A stretch of 59,495 nucleotides of DNA from Mycobacterium sp. GA-1841 (GTDB taxonomy: Bacteria > Actinomycetota > Actinomycetes > Mycobacteriales > Mycobacteriaceae), in NCBI RefSeq assembly GCF_001954135.1, contig NZ_MBEQ01000064.1, positions 1 through 59,495 on the forward strand. The letters are read 5' to 3'. Every line of letters starts with the position of its first letter. Within the stretch, counting starts at the first letter, position 1. The notes under the pieces are model-generated. The model saw only the letters and a list, made by a program, of their open reading frames with translations, did no database searches and had not been told where the DNA came from. The translations under genes and the position numbers were made by a program. Below, piece after piece: positions 1 through 8,068 of this stretch.

Positions 1-112
1 CCCGCCCACGCTCCCCCCGGCCGCGCGCGGTCCCCCCCCCCCCGCCACCCCCCGCCCCCCCCCCCCCGCCCGCCCCCGGGGGGTTACCGCCGGGGCACGT
101 CGCTTTTCGGGC
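1..112. other. C-rich low-complexity sequence at window edge
   Basis: Positions 1-80 are almost entirely C, with several runs of six or more C and a G run around 79-84. Normal mixed GC-rich mycobacterial sequence resumes at about 85. No gene, promoter or structured RNA is visible here. In mycobacteria this place would hold the sigB-ideR spacer. The composition is unlike anything else in the window, so low-quality consensus at a contig end is the likeliest explanation. Confidence 0.6.
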
Positions 113-226
113 GTGTCCTGGCGTTTCGCCGGGCAGGACCGGCGCCTCGACGCCCCGGTGATGCACCGCAGATCGACCGCCGAGAACGGTAGACTGTCGG
201 TTGACGTTTGGGCTGGGAAGGCGCGC

Positions 227-916
227 ATGAACGATCTGGTCGACACCACCGAGATGTACCTGCGGACTATCTACGACCTCGAGGAAGAGGGCGTGGTGCC
301 GCTGCGTGCGCGTATTGCCGAACGGCTCGACCAGAGCGGGCCGACGGTCAGCCAGACGGTGTCGCGGATGGAACGCGACGGCCTGCTGCACGTCGCGGGC
401 GACCGGCACCTGGAGCTGACCGACAAGGGTCGTGCCCTCGCTGTCGCCGTGATGCGTAAGCACCGGCTCGCCGAACGGTTGTTGGTCGATGTGATCGGAT
501 TGCCGTGGGAGGACGTCCACGCCGAGGCCTGCCGCTGGGAACACGTGATGAGTGAGGACGTGGAGCGTCGGCTGGTTCAGGTGCTCGACAATCCGACCAC
601 CTCACCGTTCGGCAACCCCATCCCCGGCCTCGCCGATCTGGGTGTCGGCACGATCGGGATCGACGATGTCAGCCTCGTCCGGCTCACCGAGCTCCCGGTC
701 GGGTTGCCGGTGGCCGTGGTGGTGCGCCAACTCACCGAGCACGTTCAGGGTGACACCGAGCTCATCGGCCGGCTCAAGGATGCCGGCGTGGTGCCCAATG
801 CCAGGGTCACCGTGGAGGCCAACGACCACGGCGGCGTGATGATCGTGATCCCCGGGCATCAGCAGGTGGAACTGCCCCACCACATGGCACACGCGGTCCG
901 CGTCGAGAAGGTCTGA
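227..916 (+). CDS. ideR: Iron-dependent repressor IdeR (DtxR family)
   Basis: Fe(II)-activated DNA-binding repressor of siderophore genes and activator of iron-storage genes. The 229-residue product keeps every known metal ligand at its family position: Met10, Cys102, Glu105 and His106 (primary site) and His79, Glu83 and His98 (ancillary site). An N-terminal winged helix (residues 1-73) is followed by the dimerisation domain and a C-terminal SH3-like domain (about 150-229). The frame is open from 113, but the ATG at 227 gives the family N-terminus MNDLVDTTEM and follows a GGGAAG ribosome site at 215-220, so the 38 upstream codons are rejected. It converges with the DUF4192 gene five bases downstream. 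In mycobacteria sigB usually lies just upstream, outside this window. Confidence 0.96.
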   Translation: MNDLVDTTEMYLRTIYDLEEEGVVPLRARIAERLDQSGPTVSQTVSRMERDGLLHVAGDRHLELTDKGRALAVAVMRKHRLAERLLVDVIGLPWEDVHAEACRWEHVMSEDVERRLVQVLDNPTTSPFGNPIPGLADLGVGTIGIDDVSLVRLTELPVGLPVAVVVRQLTEHVQGDTELIGRLKDAGVVPNARVTVEANDHGGVMIVIPGHQQVELPHHMAHAVRVEKV

Positions 917-921
917 TTCCT

Positions 922-2004
922 TCAGCCCGCCCGCCGGCGCCACGTCCGGCGCGGCGGTAACTGCACGCCGAGTTGCTCGGCCATCCGATACCCGGTGATG
1001 GCGAGATCCCGGATTCGTTCGGGTCGCATCCCCGACTGCAAGGCGGTATCGAGCATTCCGGCCATCCGATGGGTCGGTCGGGCCTGTAGGGCAGCGTCCA
1101 ACGACACCCCGGCCAATGGGCCGTCACCGCGGGCATACGCCGAAAAGGCGAGAAGAACAAGCGCTTCCACGCGCCACGGTTCGGGCAGAGTGCGAGCCAG
1201 CAATCCCCACAAAGCTTCGGCTTGCTCGGCGCATTCCCCGACTGCCAACGCGTAGAGCGTGTCCCGGACCCTGGGATCGGCCAGACCGAGCGCCAATTGC
1301 GCCAACTCGGCATGTGCCGGCGTCTGCCCCTCGGCCACCTGCAGGGCCGCAGCCATCACGGCCTCCACATCGCCACGCACATCGGCATCGGGACGGGAGT
1401 CCGGGCACCCCGGCCGTTGTGTGGCGAACGCCAACGACCGCTGCATCGATGCCGCCGCGACCGGATCCGGCTGGATCACCTGCAGCAGTTCCTCGCGGCT
1501 GGCGTAGAGCCGCCGGCCGTCCAGCACCGCGGCGGCCGCCAGCGGTGAGGCACCCGGATCATCGACGTATCCCGCCTCACCGCAGCCGTCGGCGCAGCGC
1601 CAGCGTCCACCTGCGGCCACCCGGTCCACGACGTGCGCGGCGTAGAGGTCGATGCCTACGGCGGCCAGGTCCTGGTCCAACATCAATGCCTGATCGCGGT
1701 AGCGGTCATCACAGCTCTGGCAGTCCGCGCTGTTTTCACAGCCGGCGTCCACGATGACCGCGATCACCGCGTCCGCTCCTGCCGCGTCCGCCAGTTCGGC
1801 CAGATGCTCGATGCGCTCGGCCATTTCGGTCATGTCGGTGCTCAGATCGGCGCGCATGACGCAACCCAACTCACCGCGGCTGACGGTGACGACGACGAGG
1901 CTCTGCTGCGGCACGAAGCCCAGAACCGGGGGGAGGGCGGCGATCAGCGCTCCCGGCTTGCTGAGGTGATAGTCGAATTGCGGGGTGGACGGTGGTGTTG
2001 TCAT
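922..2004 (-). CDS. DUF4192 domain protein
   Basis: Actinobacterial protein of unknown function, 360 residues. The N-terminus (proline-rich, then a stretch reading LSKPGALIAALPPVLGF followed by a beta-strand-rich segment) is the typical opening of DUF4192 proteins. A Cys-rich patch lies in the first half (NSADCQSCDD and WRCADGCGEAGY), which could bind metal; this is inference. No signal peptide or membrane segment is seen, so it is probably cytoplasmic. M. tuberculosis has a counterpart next to ideR (Rv2712c). Translation starts at the ATG at 2004. The upstream gene on the same strand, the lipoprotein protease, ends 117 bases earlier. Confidence 0.8.
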   Translation of the reverse strand: MTTPPSTPQFDYHLSKPGALIAALPPVLGFVPQQSLVVVTVSRGELGCVMRADLSTDMTEMAERIEHLAELADAAGADAVIAVIVDAGCENSADCQSCDDRYRDQALMLDQDLAAVGIDLYAAHVVDRVAAGGRWRCADGCGEAGYVDDPGASPLAAAAVLDGRRLYASREELLQVIQPDPVAAASMQRSLAFATQRPGCPDSRPDADVRGDVEAVMAAALQVAEGQTPAHAELAQLALGLADPRVRDTLYALAVGECAEQAEALWGLLARTLPEPWRVEALVLLAFSAYARGDGPLAGVSLDAALQARPTHRMAGMLDTALQSGMRPERIRDLAITGYRMAEQLGVQLPPRRTWRRRAG

Positions 2005-2121
2005 GGACCGACGGTGTCAACCGCGACCGTCATCCACCGCGACACCGCGGGGCCTCGGCGGGGTGGCTGGGGATGAATGCTGCGCTGGGGATAACCTGCG
2101 TGCGCTCAGCCGCTTCCGAAA

Positions 2122-2946
2122 CTAGCAGTCCGAATCGAACGCCGCGGGCGCGGAATCGCCGTCTCCGCCGGCTTCGGCCCTGGCCAGCAGAGCCGCGATC
2201 CGCCCGTCGAATCGCGGTGAATAGGACACGTCGTCGTCACATCCACCGCCGTCGAGCCCGCCGACCAGTCCCGTCACCGTCGACCCGGAAACCCACGGCG
2301 CGCCGCTGAATCCGTCGGTGAGTCCGATACAGGCCAATGCCGGAAATCCCTGCGGCGACCACTCGGTCGCGCCGCGACAAGCCAGCGGGCTGCCACCCTC
2401 ACCCATCGGGTAACCGGTCACCGTGACGGCGCTGCCTGCCTCCGGCGCCGAACCCAACGTCAGCCCGCCACCGGCGTCCGCCAGCAGGCTGGAGCCGGAA
2501 CCGCCGGTCACCCGCACGATGGCGTAGTCGGCCTGCGGGTCCTGCCCGTCGGTCCAGCGTGGGTCGAGATAGACCGTGCTGACGTGCCACGTGTCACCTC
2601 CGCCCTCGCCGAAACCGGGTACGAACGTGGTGTCGACACCGTCGAGCAGGCAGTGCGCGGCGGTGAGGACGAGATCGCCGGTGGTGCTGTCCAGCACCGC
2701 GCCGCTGCAGGTGTGCATCGTGGTGTCGCCGAGGAACAGCGCTCCCACCCGCCGATCCGGCGTCACCGCCTCGGCTCCGGCGTGTGACAACGGATCCGCC
2801 GCGGCCGGTGGACGGCTCGGCGCCGCCGTCGGGCCCGTGGACTCGGCACCGACCGTCCGGCCGCCCGGCACGCCACAAGCCGCGACTCCCACGGCCAGCA
2901 CGGCCGCGGCGACTGTGAGCTTTGCCATCGAGGTCGTGCGCATCAT
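2122..2946 (-). CDS. Trypsin-like serine protease lipoprotein
   Basis: Predicted exported, membrane-anchored serine protease of 274 residues. The N-terminus carries a lipoprotein signal ending in the lipobox AVGVAAC, so the mature protein would start at that Cys. The chymotrypsin-fold catalytic triad is readable in order: His in LTAAHC, Asp in ADYAIV, and Ser in DGFSGAPW. Paired cysteines (TCSGAVL with AAHC, and ACRG with ACIG) suggest disulfides outside the cytoplasm. The frame is open upstream to 3207, but that part has no signal-like sequence and overlaps the divergent PAC2 gene. Two adjacent ATG codons at 2946 and 2943 precede the signal peptide, and a third lies at 2928. Substrate unknown. 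Confidence 0.8.
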   Translation of the reverse strand: MMRTTSMAKLTVAAAVLAVGVAACGVPGGRTVGAESTGPTAAPSRPPAAADPLSHAGAEAVTPDRRVGALFLGDTTMHTCSGAVLDSTTGDLVLTAAHCLLDGVDTTFVPGFGEGGGDTWHVSTVYLDPRWTDGQDPQADYAIVRVTGGSGSSLLADAGGGLTLGSAPEAGSAVTVTGYPMGEGGSPLACRGATEWSPQGFPALACIGLTDGFSGAPWVSGSTVTGLVGGLDGGGCDDDVSYSPRFDGRIAALLARAEAGGDGDSAPAAFDSDC

Positions 2947-3113
2947 CGCAATCTTGCCTGATTGTGGGGATGTCCGTCGGAATGCCGCACACCACCGCGG
3001 GCGTTCGGACGCACAAATGGGGCGGATCGAACCCGCCACGTGGGTATGCGAGACACTGGATGGCACGGTGGTAGCCCGCCACAGCGTGTTACCGCAGTGA
3101 GGAGACGAGCGAG

Positions 3114-4136
3114 ATGACCGACAGCACCGACACCCCCGACCAGCACTACCAGCCCGATCAGAGCGGCATGTACGAGCTTGAGTTCCCGGCGCCGCAGCTG
3201 TCGGCATCGGACGGCCGCGGGCCGGTGCTCATCCACGCCCTGGAGGGTTTCTCCGACGCCGGGCACGCGATCCGGCTCGCCGCCGAACACCTCAAGGACA
3301 CCCTCGACACCGAACTCGTGGCGTCTTTTGCCATCGACGAGCTGCTCGACTACCGGTCGCGCCGGCCATTGATGACCTTCAAGACCGACCACTTCACCAG
3401 CTATGACGAACCCGAGCTGAACCTGTACGCGCTCCACGACGGGCTCGGTACACCGTTTCTGTTGTTGGCCGGCCTGGAGCCGGACCTGCGCTGGGAGCGC
3501 TTCATCACCGCGGTCCGGCTTCTGGCCGAGCAGCTGGGGGTGCGGCAGGTGATCGGGCTGGGCACGATTCCGATGGCAGTGCCGCACACGCGCCCGGTCA
3601 TGCTGACCGCGCATGCCAACAACAAGGAACTGATCACGGATCACACCCCGTGGGTCGGCGAAATCCAGGTTCCGGCGAGTGTTTCCAATCTGCTCGAGTA
3701 TCGGATGGCTCAGCACGGCCACGAGGTGGTGGGGTACACCGTGCACGTGCCGCACTACCTGGCGCAGACCGCCTACCCGCCGGCCGCCGAGGCGCTGCTC
3801 GCCGAGGTCGCGCGCACCGGTTCGCTACAGCTGCCGTTGGAGAAACTGTCCGAGGCCGGCGCCGAGGTGTACGGCAAAATCAACGAGCAGGTAGAGGCCA
3901 GCGCCGAAGTCGCTCAAGTGGTGACGGGGTTGGAGCGCCAGTACGATGCGTTCGTTGCCGCACAGGAGAATCGGTCTCTGCTCGCGCATGACGAGGACCT
4001 GCCCAGTGGCGACGAACTCGGAGCGGAGTTCGAACGCTTTCTCGCCCAAGAGGCCGACAAGCACAAAGAGGACAAATACAAGGACGGACGAGACGGCTTC
4101 GGCGAGGGATTCCCGAACGGCGACACCCACTCCTAG
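3114..4136 (+). CDS. PAC2-family protein (Rv2714-like)
   Basis: 340-residue PAC2 protein, a family related to proteasome-assembly chaperones; M. tuberculosis Rv2714 is a structurally studied member. No enzymatic role is established and none is claimed here. The body (residues about 25-290) is PAC2-like, with conserved GFSDAGHA and PxAVPHTRP-type stretches. The tail is charged and low-complexity (about 300-340), with several Lys-Asp pairs. The ATG at 3114 follows a GAGGAG ribosome site. A probable operon with the alpha/beta hydrolase follows 36 bases downstream. It is divergent from the lipoprotein protease. Confidence 0.85.
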   Translation: MTDSTDTPDQHYQPDQSGMYELEFPAPQLSASDGRGPVLIHALEGFSDAGHAIRLAAEHLKDTLDTELVASFAIDELLDYRSRRPLMTFKTDHFTSYDEPELNLYALHDGLGTPFLLLAGLEPDLRWERFITAVRLLAEQLGVRQVIGLGTIPMAVPHTRPVMLTAHANNKELITDHTPWVGEIQVPASVSNLLEYRMAQHGHEVVGYTVHVPHYLAQTAYPPAAEALLAEVARTGSLQLPLEKLSEAGAEVYGKINEQVEASAEVAQVVTGLERQYDAFVAAQENRSLLAHDEDLPSGDELGAEFERFLAQEADKHKEDKYKDGRDGFGEGFPNGDTHS

Positions 4137-4172
4137 GCGCCCGCGCGCGGGCCGAGAGCGAGGTTGACCAGC

Positions 4173-5195
4173 ATGACCGAGCGCAAACCGAATCTGCGGC
4201 CCGTTCGCGAGCTCACCCCGACGCTCGAATACCGCACGATCCACGGCTACCGGCGGGCGTTCCGGGTGGCCGGCTCCGGACCGGCCATCCTCTTGATCCA
4301 CGGCATCGGTGACAACTCCACCACCTGGCATTCGGTGCAGTCGACGCTGGCGCAGCGATTCACGGTGATCGCGCCGGACCTGCTCGGCCACGGCAGCTCA
4401 GACAAGCCGCGGGCGGATTACTCGGTGGCCGCCTATGCCAACGGCATGCGCGATCTGCTCAGCGTGCTCGACATCGACCGGGTGACCGTCGTCGGCCACT
4501 CGCTGGGCGGTGGTGTCGCCATGCAGTTCGCGTATCAGTTCCCGCAGTTGGTGGACCGGCTCATCCTGGTGGGTGCCGGCGGGGTGACCAAGGATGTGAA
4601 TGCGGCGTTGCGGGTCGCGTCACTGCCCATGGGCACTGAAGCCCTGGCCCTGCTGCGCCTGCCGCTGGTACTCCCCACCTTGCAACTGGTGGGCCGCGCG
4701 GCTGGGTCGTTGCTGGGTTCCACCGGGCTGGGCCGCGACATCCCCGACATGTTGCGCATCCTGGCCGATCTGCCCGAGCCGACGGCCTCGTCGGCATTCG
4801 CCCGGACCCTGCGCGCCGTAGTGGATTGGCGAGGGCAGGTGGTCACCATGCTGGACCGCTGTTACCTGACCGAATCGGTTCCGGTCCAATTGATCTGGGG
4901 TGAGTGCGATTCGGTCATCCCCGTCAGCCACGCCGAGATGGCACACGCCGCAATGCCCGGTTCTCGGTTGGAGATCTTCGCTGGGTCCGGGCATTTTCCG
5001 TTCCACGACGACCCTGACCGCTTCGTCGAGGTGGTCGAGCGCTTCATCGATTCCACCGAACCCTCGGTCTACGACCAGGATCGGTTGCGTCATCTGCTGC
5101 GCGCGGGATTGAGCGAATCGGTGATCAGCGGGCCGTTCGACACGCAGGTTGCCGTGCTCGACGCCATGGGCACCGACGAGCGCAGCGCGACCTGA
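4173..5195 (+). CDS. Alpha/beta hydrolase (Rv2715-like)
   Basis: Serine hydrolase of 340 residues with the complete alpha/beta-fold machinery. The oxyanion-hole motif LLIHGIGD is at residues 40-47, the nucleophile elbow VVGHSLGG has Ser110, an Asp follows in the GECDSVIP stretch, and the catalytic His is in GSGHFPFHDDP. A cap region lies between about 140 and 230. Substrate not determined; resemblance to ring-cleavage-product hydrolases is family-wide. A TTG at 4164 is also in frame, but the ATG at 4173 is preferred because GAGCGAGG at 4156-4163 is correctly spaced. A strong hairpin follows the stop at 5200-5230. Confidence 0.85.
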   Translation: MTERKPNLRPVRELTPTLEYRTIHGYRRAFRVAGSGPAILLIHGIGDNSTTWHSVQSTLAQRFTVIAPDLLGHGSSDKPRADYSVAAYANGMRDLLSVLDIDRVTVVGHSLGGGVAMQFAYQFPQLVDRLILVGAGGVTKDVNAALRVASLPMGTEALALLRLPLVLPTLQLVGRAAGSLLGSTGLGRDIPDMLRILADLPEPTASSAFARTLRAVVDWRGQVVTMLDRCYLTESVPVQLIWGECDSVIPVSHAEMAHAAMPGSRLEIFAGSGHFPFHDDPDRFVEVVERFIDSTEPSVYDQDRLRHLLRAGLSESVISGPFDTQVAVLDAMGTDERSAT

Positions 5196-5199
5196 TGAG

Positions 5200-5230
5200 G
5201 GTGGCGTGGCGGTCCGCCGGTGACGCCACC
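5200..5230 (+). terminator. GC-rich hairpin after hydrolase gene
   Basis: GGTGGCGT at 5200-5207 pairs with ACGCCACC at 5223-5230, and the loop itself can pair (GGCG/CGCC within 5208-5218). It starts five bases after the hydrolase stop. There is no T tract, as is common for candidate mycobacterial hairpin terminators, so termination is inferred from structure and position only. Confidence 0.4.
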
Positions 5231-5261
5231 ACGGTCCACCCAGACCACGAGCGCGGCCACG

Positions 5262-5267
5262 TAGCAT
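5262..5267 (+). promoter_or_regulatory. -10 element of a leaderless PhzF-family promoter
   Basis: TAGCAT (TAnnnT type) lies seven bases before the ATG at 5275, the spacing expected for a transcript that starts at the start codon. No ribosome site is seen before this ATG, and no clear -35 hexamer is visible. This suggests the gene has its own promoter rather than relying on the upstream operon. Confidence 0.5.
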
Positions 5268-5274
5268 CGGGGCT

Positions 5275-5961
5275 ATGGCCATCGACGTCACCGTGTTGCG
5301 GGTGTTCACCGACTCCGAAGGCAAGCACGGCAATCCGCTCGGTGTGATCGACAACAGCACCGTCGCGCCGACCGACCGTCAGCGCATCGCCACCGAATTG
5401 GGTTACAGCGAAACCGTATTCGTCGATCTGCCACAGCCGGGCGCGAACTCTGCGCAGGCACGCATCTTCACACCTGTCGCCGAGATGCCGTTCGCCGGCC
5501 ACCCCACCGTGGGGGCCTCCTGGTGGCTGCGTGAACTCGGGCGGCCCGTCAACACCCTGCAGGTGCCCGCAGGGATCGTTCAGGTCGCTTACGACGGCGA
5601 GTTGGCCGCGGTCAGTGCGCGTTCGGAGTGGGCACCGGAATTCGCCATCCATGACCTGACCTCCACCGACGAGCTCTTCGCCGCCAGAGCCGACGACTAC
5701 GCCGACGACGTCGAGAACTATCTGTGGACCTGGCTGGATCGGGATCGAGGCGTACTGCGGTCGCGGATGTTCGCCGCGCACCTGGGCATTGCCGAAGACG
5801 AGGCCACGGGTTCAGCCGCGGTGCGCATGACCGACTATCTCAGCCGCGACCTGACGATCATCCAGGGCAAGGGTTCGGTGATCGAAACCCGATGGAGCGC
5901 GGAGGGCTGGGTCCGTGTGGCCGGACGGGTTGTCAACGACGGCACCACGCAAGTGGGCTGA
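5275..5961 (+). CDS. PhzF-family isomerase-like protein
   Basis: 228-residue protein of the PhzF family (diaminopimelate-epimerase fold), whose members catalyse isomerisations. The family's catalytic Glu is present in [10 protein letters not shown] (around residue 46), with the conserved [14 protein letters not shown] (around 72-85) and the C-terminal [12 protein letters not shown]. It is somewhat shorter than the usual 260-300 residues. The true substrate in mycobacteria is unknown; it is not evidence for phenazine synthesis. It ends ten bases before the convergent nrdR. Corresponds in order to Rv2716. Confidence 0.85.
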   Translation: MAIDVTVLRVFTDSEGKHGNPLGVIDNSTVAPTDRQRIATELGYSETVFVDLPQPGANSAQARIFTPVAEMPFAGHPTVGASWWLRELGRPVNTLQVPAGIVQVAYDGELAAVSARSEWAPEFAIHDLTSTDELFAARADDYADDVENYLWTWLDRDRGVLRSRMFAAHLGIAEDEATGSAAVRMTDYLSRDLTIIQGKGSVIETRWSAEGWVRVAGRVVNDGTTQVG

Positions 5962-5971
5962 CTGTCCTGAA

Positions 5972-6427
5972 TTACGCCTCGGCGCGGTGAGCCCGCAGCG
6001 CCTCGATCTCACGTTCGAAGTCTTCGGCTGACGAGAACGAGCGGTACACCGAGGCGAATCGCAAATAGGCAACCTCGTCGAGTTCGCGCAACGGGCCCAG
6101 GATCGCCAATCCGACCTCGTGGCTGGGAATCTCGGGGGTGCCGAGGCCACGCACCGCGTCCTCGACCTTCTGCGCCAGCACGTTGAGCGCGTCATCGTCG
6201 ACCTGTCGGCCCTGGCAGGATCGGCGTACGCCGCGGATGACCTTCTCACGGCTGAACGGCTCGGTCACCCCACTGCGCTTGACCACCGCCAGCACCGCCG
6301 TCTCGACGGTGGTGAATCGACGGCCGCACTCTGGGCAGGACCGTCGCCGCCGAATCGCCTGGCCTTCGTCCGTCTCGCGGGAATCGACCACACGCGAGTC
6401 GGGATGACGGCAGAACGGACAATGCAT
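5972..6427 (-). CDS. nrdR: Transcriptional repressor NrdR
   Basis: Nucleotide-sensing repressor of ribonucleotide reductase genes, 151 residues. The N-terminal zinc ribbon has Cys3, Cys6, Cys31 and Cys34, followed by an ATP-cone domain (about 46-136) with the usual VVKRSG and FSREK motifs. The frame runs far upstream to 7462, but that part overlaps chiZ and lexA. The ATG at 6427 gives the canonical MHCPFC start and follows a GAAGGAG ribosome site. The 164-base gap to chiZ upstream probably carries its promoter; I did not find a clear NrdR box there. Confidence 0.96.
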   Translation of the reverse strand: MHCPFCRHPDSRVVDSRETDEGQAIRRRRSCPECGRRFTTVETAVLAVVKRSGVTEPFSREKVIRGVRRSCQGRQVDDDALNVLAQKVEDAVRGLGTPEIPSHEVGLAILGPLRELDEVAYLRFASVYRSFSSAEDFEREIEALRAHRAEA

Positions 6428-6591
6428 TACCGCTCCTTCGTCATGCTGCCGGACAACTAGTTCGAGCGCCCTTGAGCGTACCCGCGCTGCCCTCGGCAGG
6501 TTCACCGCCGGGTCCAGTGGCGTGTAGGTGATCACGCCGGGGCGGGCCAGTGTGGCTGCCTGCCAGGATGATTCAGCGGACATCCCGCTGC

Positions 6592-7098
6592 TCAACCAAC
6601 CGGGGCGAGCAGGGTCTGCCCGGCGTCGACCGCCGACGATTCGAGCTGGTTCAGATCGCGAATCTGCTCGACCACGCGCGATACCGGAGCGTCCGGGGCT
6701 ACTCGCCGAGCCACCTGCTGCAGTGTCTCGCCGGTTTTGACCTGGACTACCGCCAGTTCGGCCGCGGCCGGAGCTTCGTCGCCCCTCACCCCACCGAGTT
6801 GTGCCACCAGGCCCAGCCAGACCGTGATACCGGCGGCCACCAGCGCCAACAGCACCGTGGTGACCGGTGTGATCGGACGGCTGCGGTGCGAGGCACGCGA
6901 CATCAGGACACCGGTGCCCCGGTAGTGGACCGCGCCCGCGGCCGGCCGAGACGGCGCCGGACGCTGGACCCGGCGCAATGGTCGGGGCGCCGCGGCACCG
7001 AACTGGGCACGGCCGCGGGACAGCTGCGGATGGGACGGGGCCCCAGCAGCACGAACAGCGCGGGAACGGCTTTCGGCGGGGATATCGATGATCGCCAT
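6592..7098 (-). CDS. chiZ: SOS-induced cell-division regulator with LysM domain (ChiZ/Rv2719c-like)
   Basis: 168-residue protein placed like M. tuberculosis Rv2719c (ChiZ), a DNA-damage-induced factor that interferes with septum formation. Visible parts: a basic Arg/Pro/Ala-rich cytoplasmic N-terminus (1-75), one membrane helix (about 77-100, [20 protein letters not shown]), and an extracytoplasmic LysM-like region from about 115 ([13 protein letters not shown]) to the end. The ATG at 7098 follows AAAGGCAG. It is divergent from lexA and preceded by three LexA-box-like palindromes and a PafBC-type promoter, so damage induction is well supported by sequence. Identity rests on architecture and synteny. 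Confidence 0.85.
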   Translation of the reverse strand: MAIIDIPAESRSRAVRAAGAPSHPQLSRGRAQFGAAAPRPLRRVQRPAPSRPAAGAVHYRGTGVLMSRASHRSRPITPVTTVLLALVAAGITVWLGLVAQLGGVRGDEAPAAAELAVVQVKTGETLQQVARRVAPDAPVSRVVEQIRDLNQLESSAVDAGQTLLAPVG

Positions 7099-7123
7099 CT
7101 GTCTGCCTTTCGAGTGACAACTT

Positions 7124-7139
7124 TCGCTCTTGTGTTCGA
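7124..7139. promoter_or_regulatory. LexA (SOS) box, chiZ-proximal
   Basis: TCGCTC-TTGT-GTTCGA. The right half matches the mycobacterial LexA half-site exactly and the left half has two mismatches. Its centre lies 22 bp from the next box. It sits about 26 bases upstream of the chiZ start codon, inside the predicted transcript leader. Confidence 0.6.
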
Positions 7140-7145
7140 ATATAG

Positions 7146-7161
7146 TCGCTCACATGTTCGA
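7146..7161. promoter_or_regulatory. LexA (SOS) box, middle
   Basis: TCGCTC-ACAT-GTTCGA: perfect right half-site, two mismatches on the left. It is the middle one of three phased boxes in front of chiZ. Confidence 0.65.
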
Positions 7162-7165
7162 TGAA

Positions 7166-7181
7166 TAGAACGTGTGATCGA
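7166..7181. promoter_or_regulatory. LexA (SOS) box next to the predicted chiZ transcription start
   Basis: TAGAAC-GTGT-GATCGA, one mismatch per half-site. It begins within a few bases downstream of the transcription start expected from the PafBC-type promoter at 7193-7215, so bound LexA would block early elongation from that promoter. Confidence 0.6.
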
Positions 7182-7192
7182 ACTGTTGCCAA

Positions 7193-7215
7193 ACGATATG
7201 ACGGACCACCGACAC
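7193..7215 (-). promoter_or_regulatory. PafBC (RecA-independent DNA-damage) promoter of chiZ
   Basis: Reading the minus strand from 7215 to 7193 gives GTGTCGGTG, eight bases, then TATCGT. The known RecA-independent mycobacterial motif is TTGTCRGTG-N8-TAnnnT, so only the first base differs. The spacing is exact. Transcription would begin near 7186, giving a leader of roughly 88 nt that contains all three LexA boxes. Confidence 0.7.
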
Positions 7216-7292
7216 GTTTTCGGGCCGCGAGGCATTGCAGGCTCCCGATCGCGCCGTCCGCCGCGGTCGGGCAGCGGCCCCCGCGACACGCG

Positions 7293-7308
7293 TCGAACAC
7301 ATGTTTGA
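7293..7308. promoter_or_regulatory. LexA (SOS) box of lexA
   Basis: TCGAAC-ACAT-GTTTGA, one mismatch from the perfect mycobacterial palindrome. It overlaps the -35 hexamer of the lexA promoter (7305-7310), which fits autorepression by LexA. Confidence 0.85.
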
Positions 7309-7333
7309 TTAATGTTCGAACAAGGACTAGATT
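7305..7333 (+). promoter_or_regulatory. lexA promoter, leaderless
   Basis: -35 TTGATT (7305-7310), 17-bp spacer, -10 TAGATT (7328-7333), then seven bases to the lexA ATG at 7341. This geometry predicts that the mRNA begins at the start codon. A further half-site TTCGAA lies in the spacer at 7315-7320. Confidence 0.7.
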
Positions 7334-7340
7334 CGCCCTC

Positions 7341-8066
7341 ATGAGCGACGACCTCAGCAGGGACGGCAGCACCGAAACCCCGGCGGGCTCCGAGGGCGCG
7401 AGTCCACGCCGCGCCGCCGACACCGGCCTCACCGACCGGCAACGGACCATCCTCGACGTCATCCGCGCCTCGGTGACCAGTCGTGGCTATCCGCCCAGCA
7501 TCCGCGAGATCGGAGACGCGGTAGGTCTCACCTCGACGTCCTCGGTCGCGCATCAACTGCGCACCCTCGAACGCAAGGGCTACCTGCGCCGCGACCCCAA
7601 CCGCCCCCGAGCGGTCGACGTTCGCGCCGCCGATGATCCGGCGGCCACCCCGCTCGTCTCCACCGACGTGGCCGGCTCGGATGCGCTACCCGAACCGACG
7701 TTCGTCCCGGTGCTCGGGCGCATTGCCGCGGGCGGACCCATCTTGGCCGAGCAGGCGGTCGAAGACGTCTTCCCGCTCCCCCGCGAACTCGTCGGTGAGG
7801 GCTCGCTGTTCTTGCTGAAGGTCGTCGGCGACTCGATGGTCGACGCGGCGATCTGCGACGGCGACTGGGTGGTGGTTCGCCAGCAGAGCGTGGCCGACAA
7901 CGGCGACATCGTGGCCGCCATGATCGACGGCGAGGCCACCGTCAAGACGTTCAAGCGGACCCGCGGTCAGGTCTGGCTGATGCCCCACAACCCGGCATAC
8001 GACCCGATCCCGGGCAACGACGCGGCCGTGCTCGGCAAGGTCGTCACCGTGATCCGCAAGATCTGA
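7341..8066 (+). CDS. lexA: SOS repressor LexA
   Basis: 241-residue SOS repressor with self-cleaving serine-peptidase domain. The winged-helix DNA-binding domain spans about residues 31-95. The autocleavage site is Ala130-Gly131 (RIAAGGP), and the Ser-Lys dyad is Ser165 ([10 protein letters not shown]) and Lys202 (ATVKTFKR). The frame is open from 7161, but that part runs through the promoter and SOS boxes; the ATG at 7341 fits the family length and the leaderless promoter. Divergent from chiZ. RecA from this same window would act as its co-protease. Confidence 0.97.
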   Translation: MSDDLSRDGSTETPAGSEGASPRRAADTGLTDRQRTILDVIRASVTSRGYPPSIREIGDAVGLTSTSSVAHQLRTLERKGYLRRDPNRPRAVDVRAADDPAATPLVSTDVAGSDALPEPTFVPVLGRIAAGGPILAEQAVEDVFPLPRELVGEGSLFLLKVVGDSMVDAAICDGDWVVVRQQSVADNGDIVAAMIDGEATVKTFKRTRGQVWLMPHNPAYDPIPGNDAAVLGKVVTVIRKI

Positions 8067-8068
8067 GC

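Noticed and set aside
113..226. N-terminal extension of IdeR in the open frame
   Set aside because: The DtxR family starts at the MNDLVDTTEM equivalent, metal ligands then fall on canonical numbers, and a ribosome site precedes 227.
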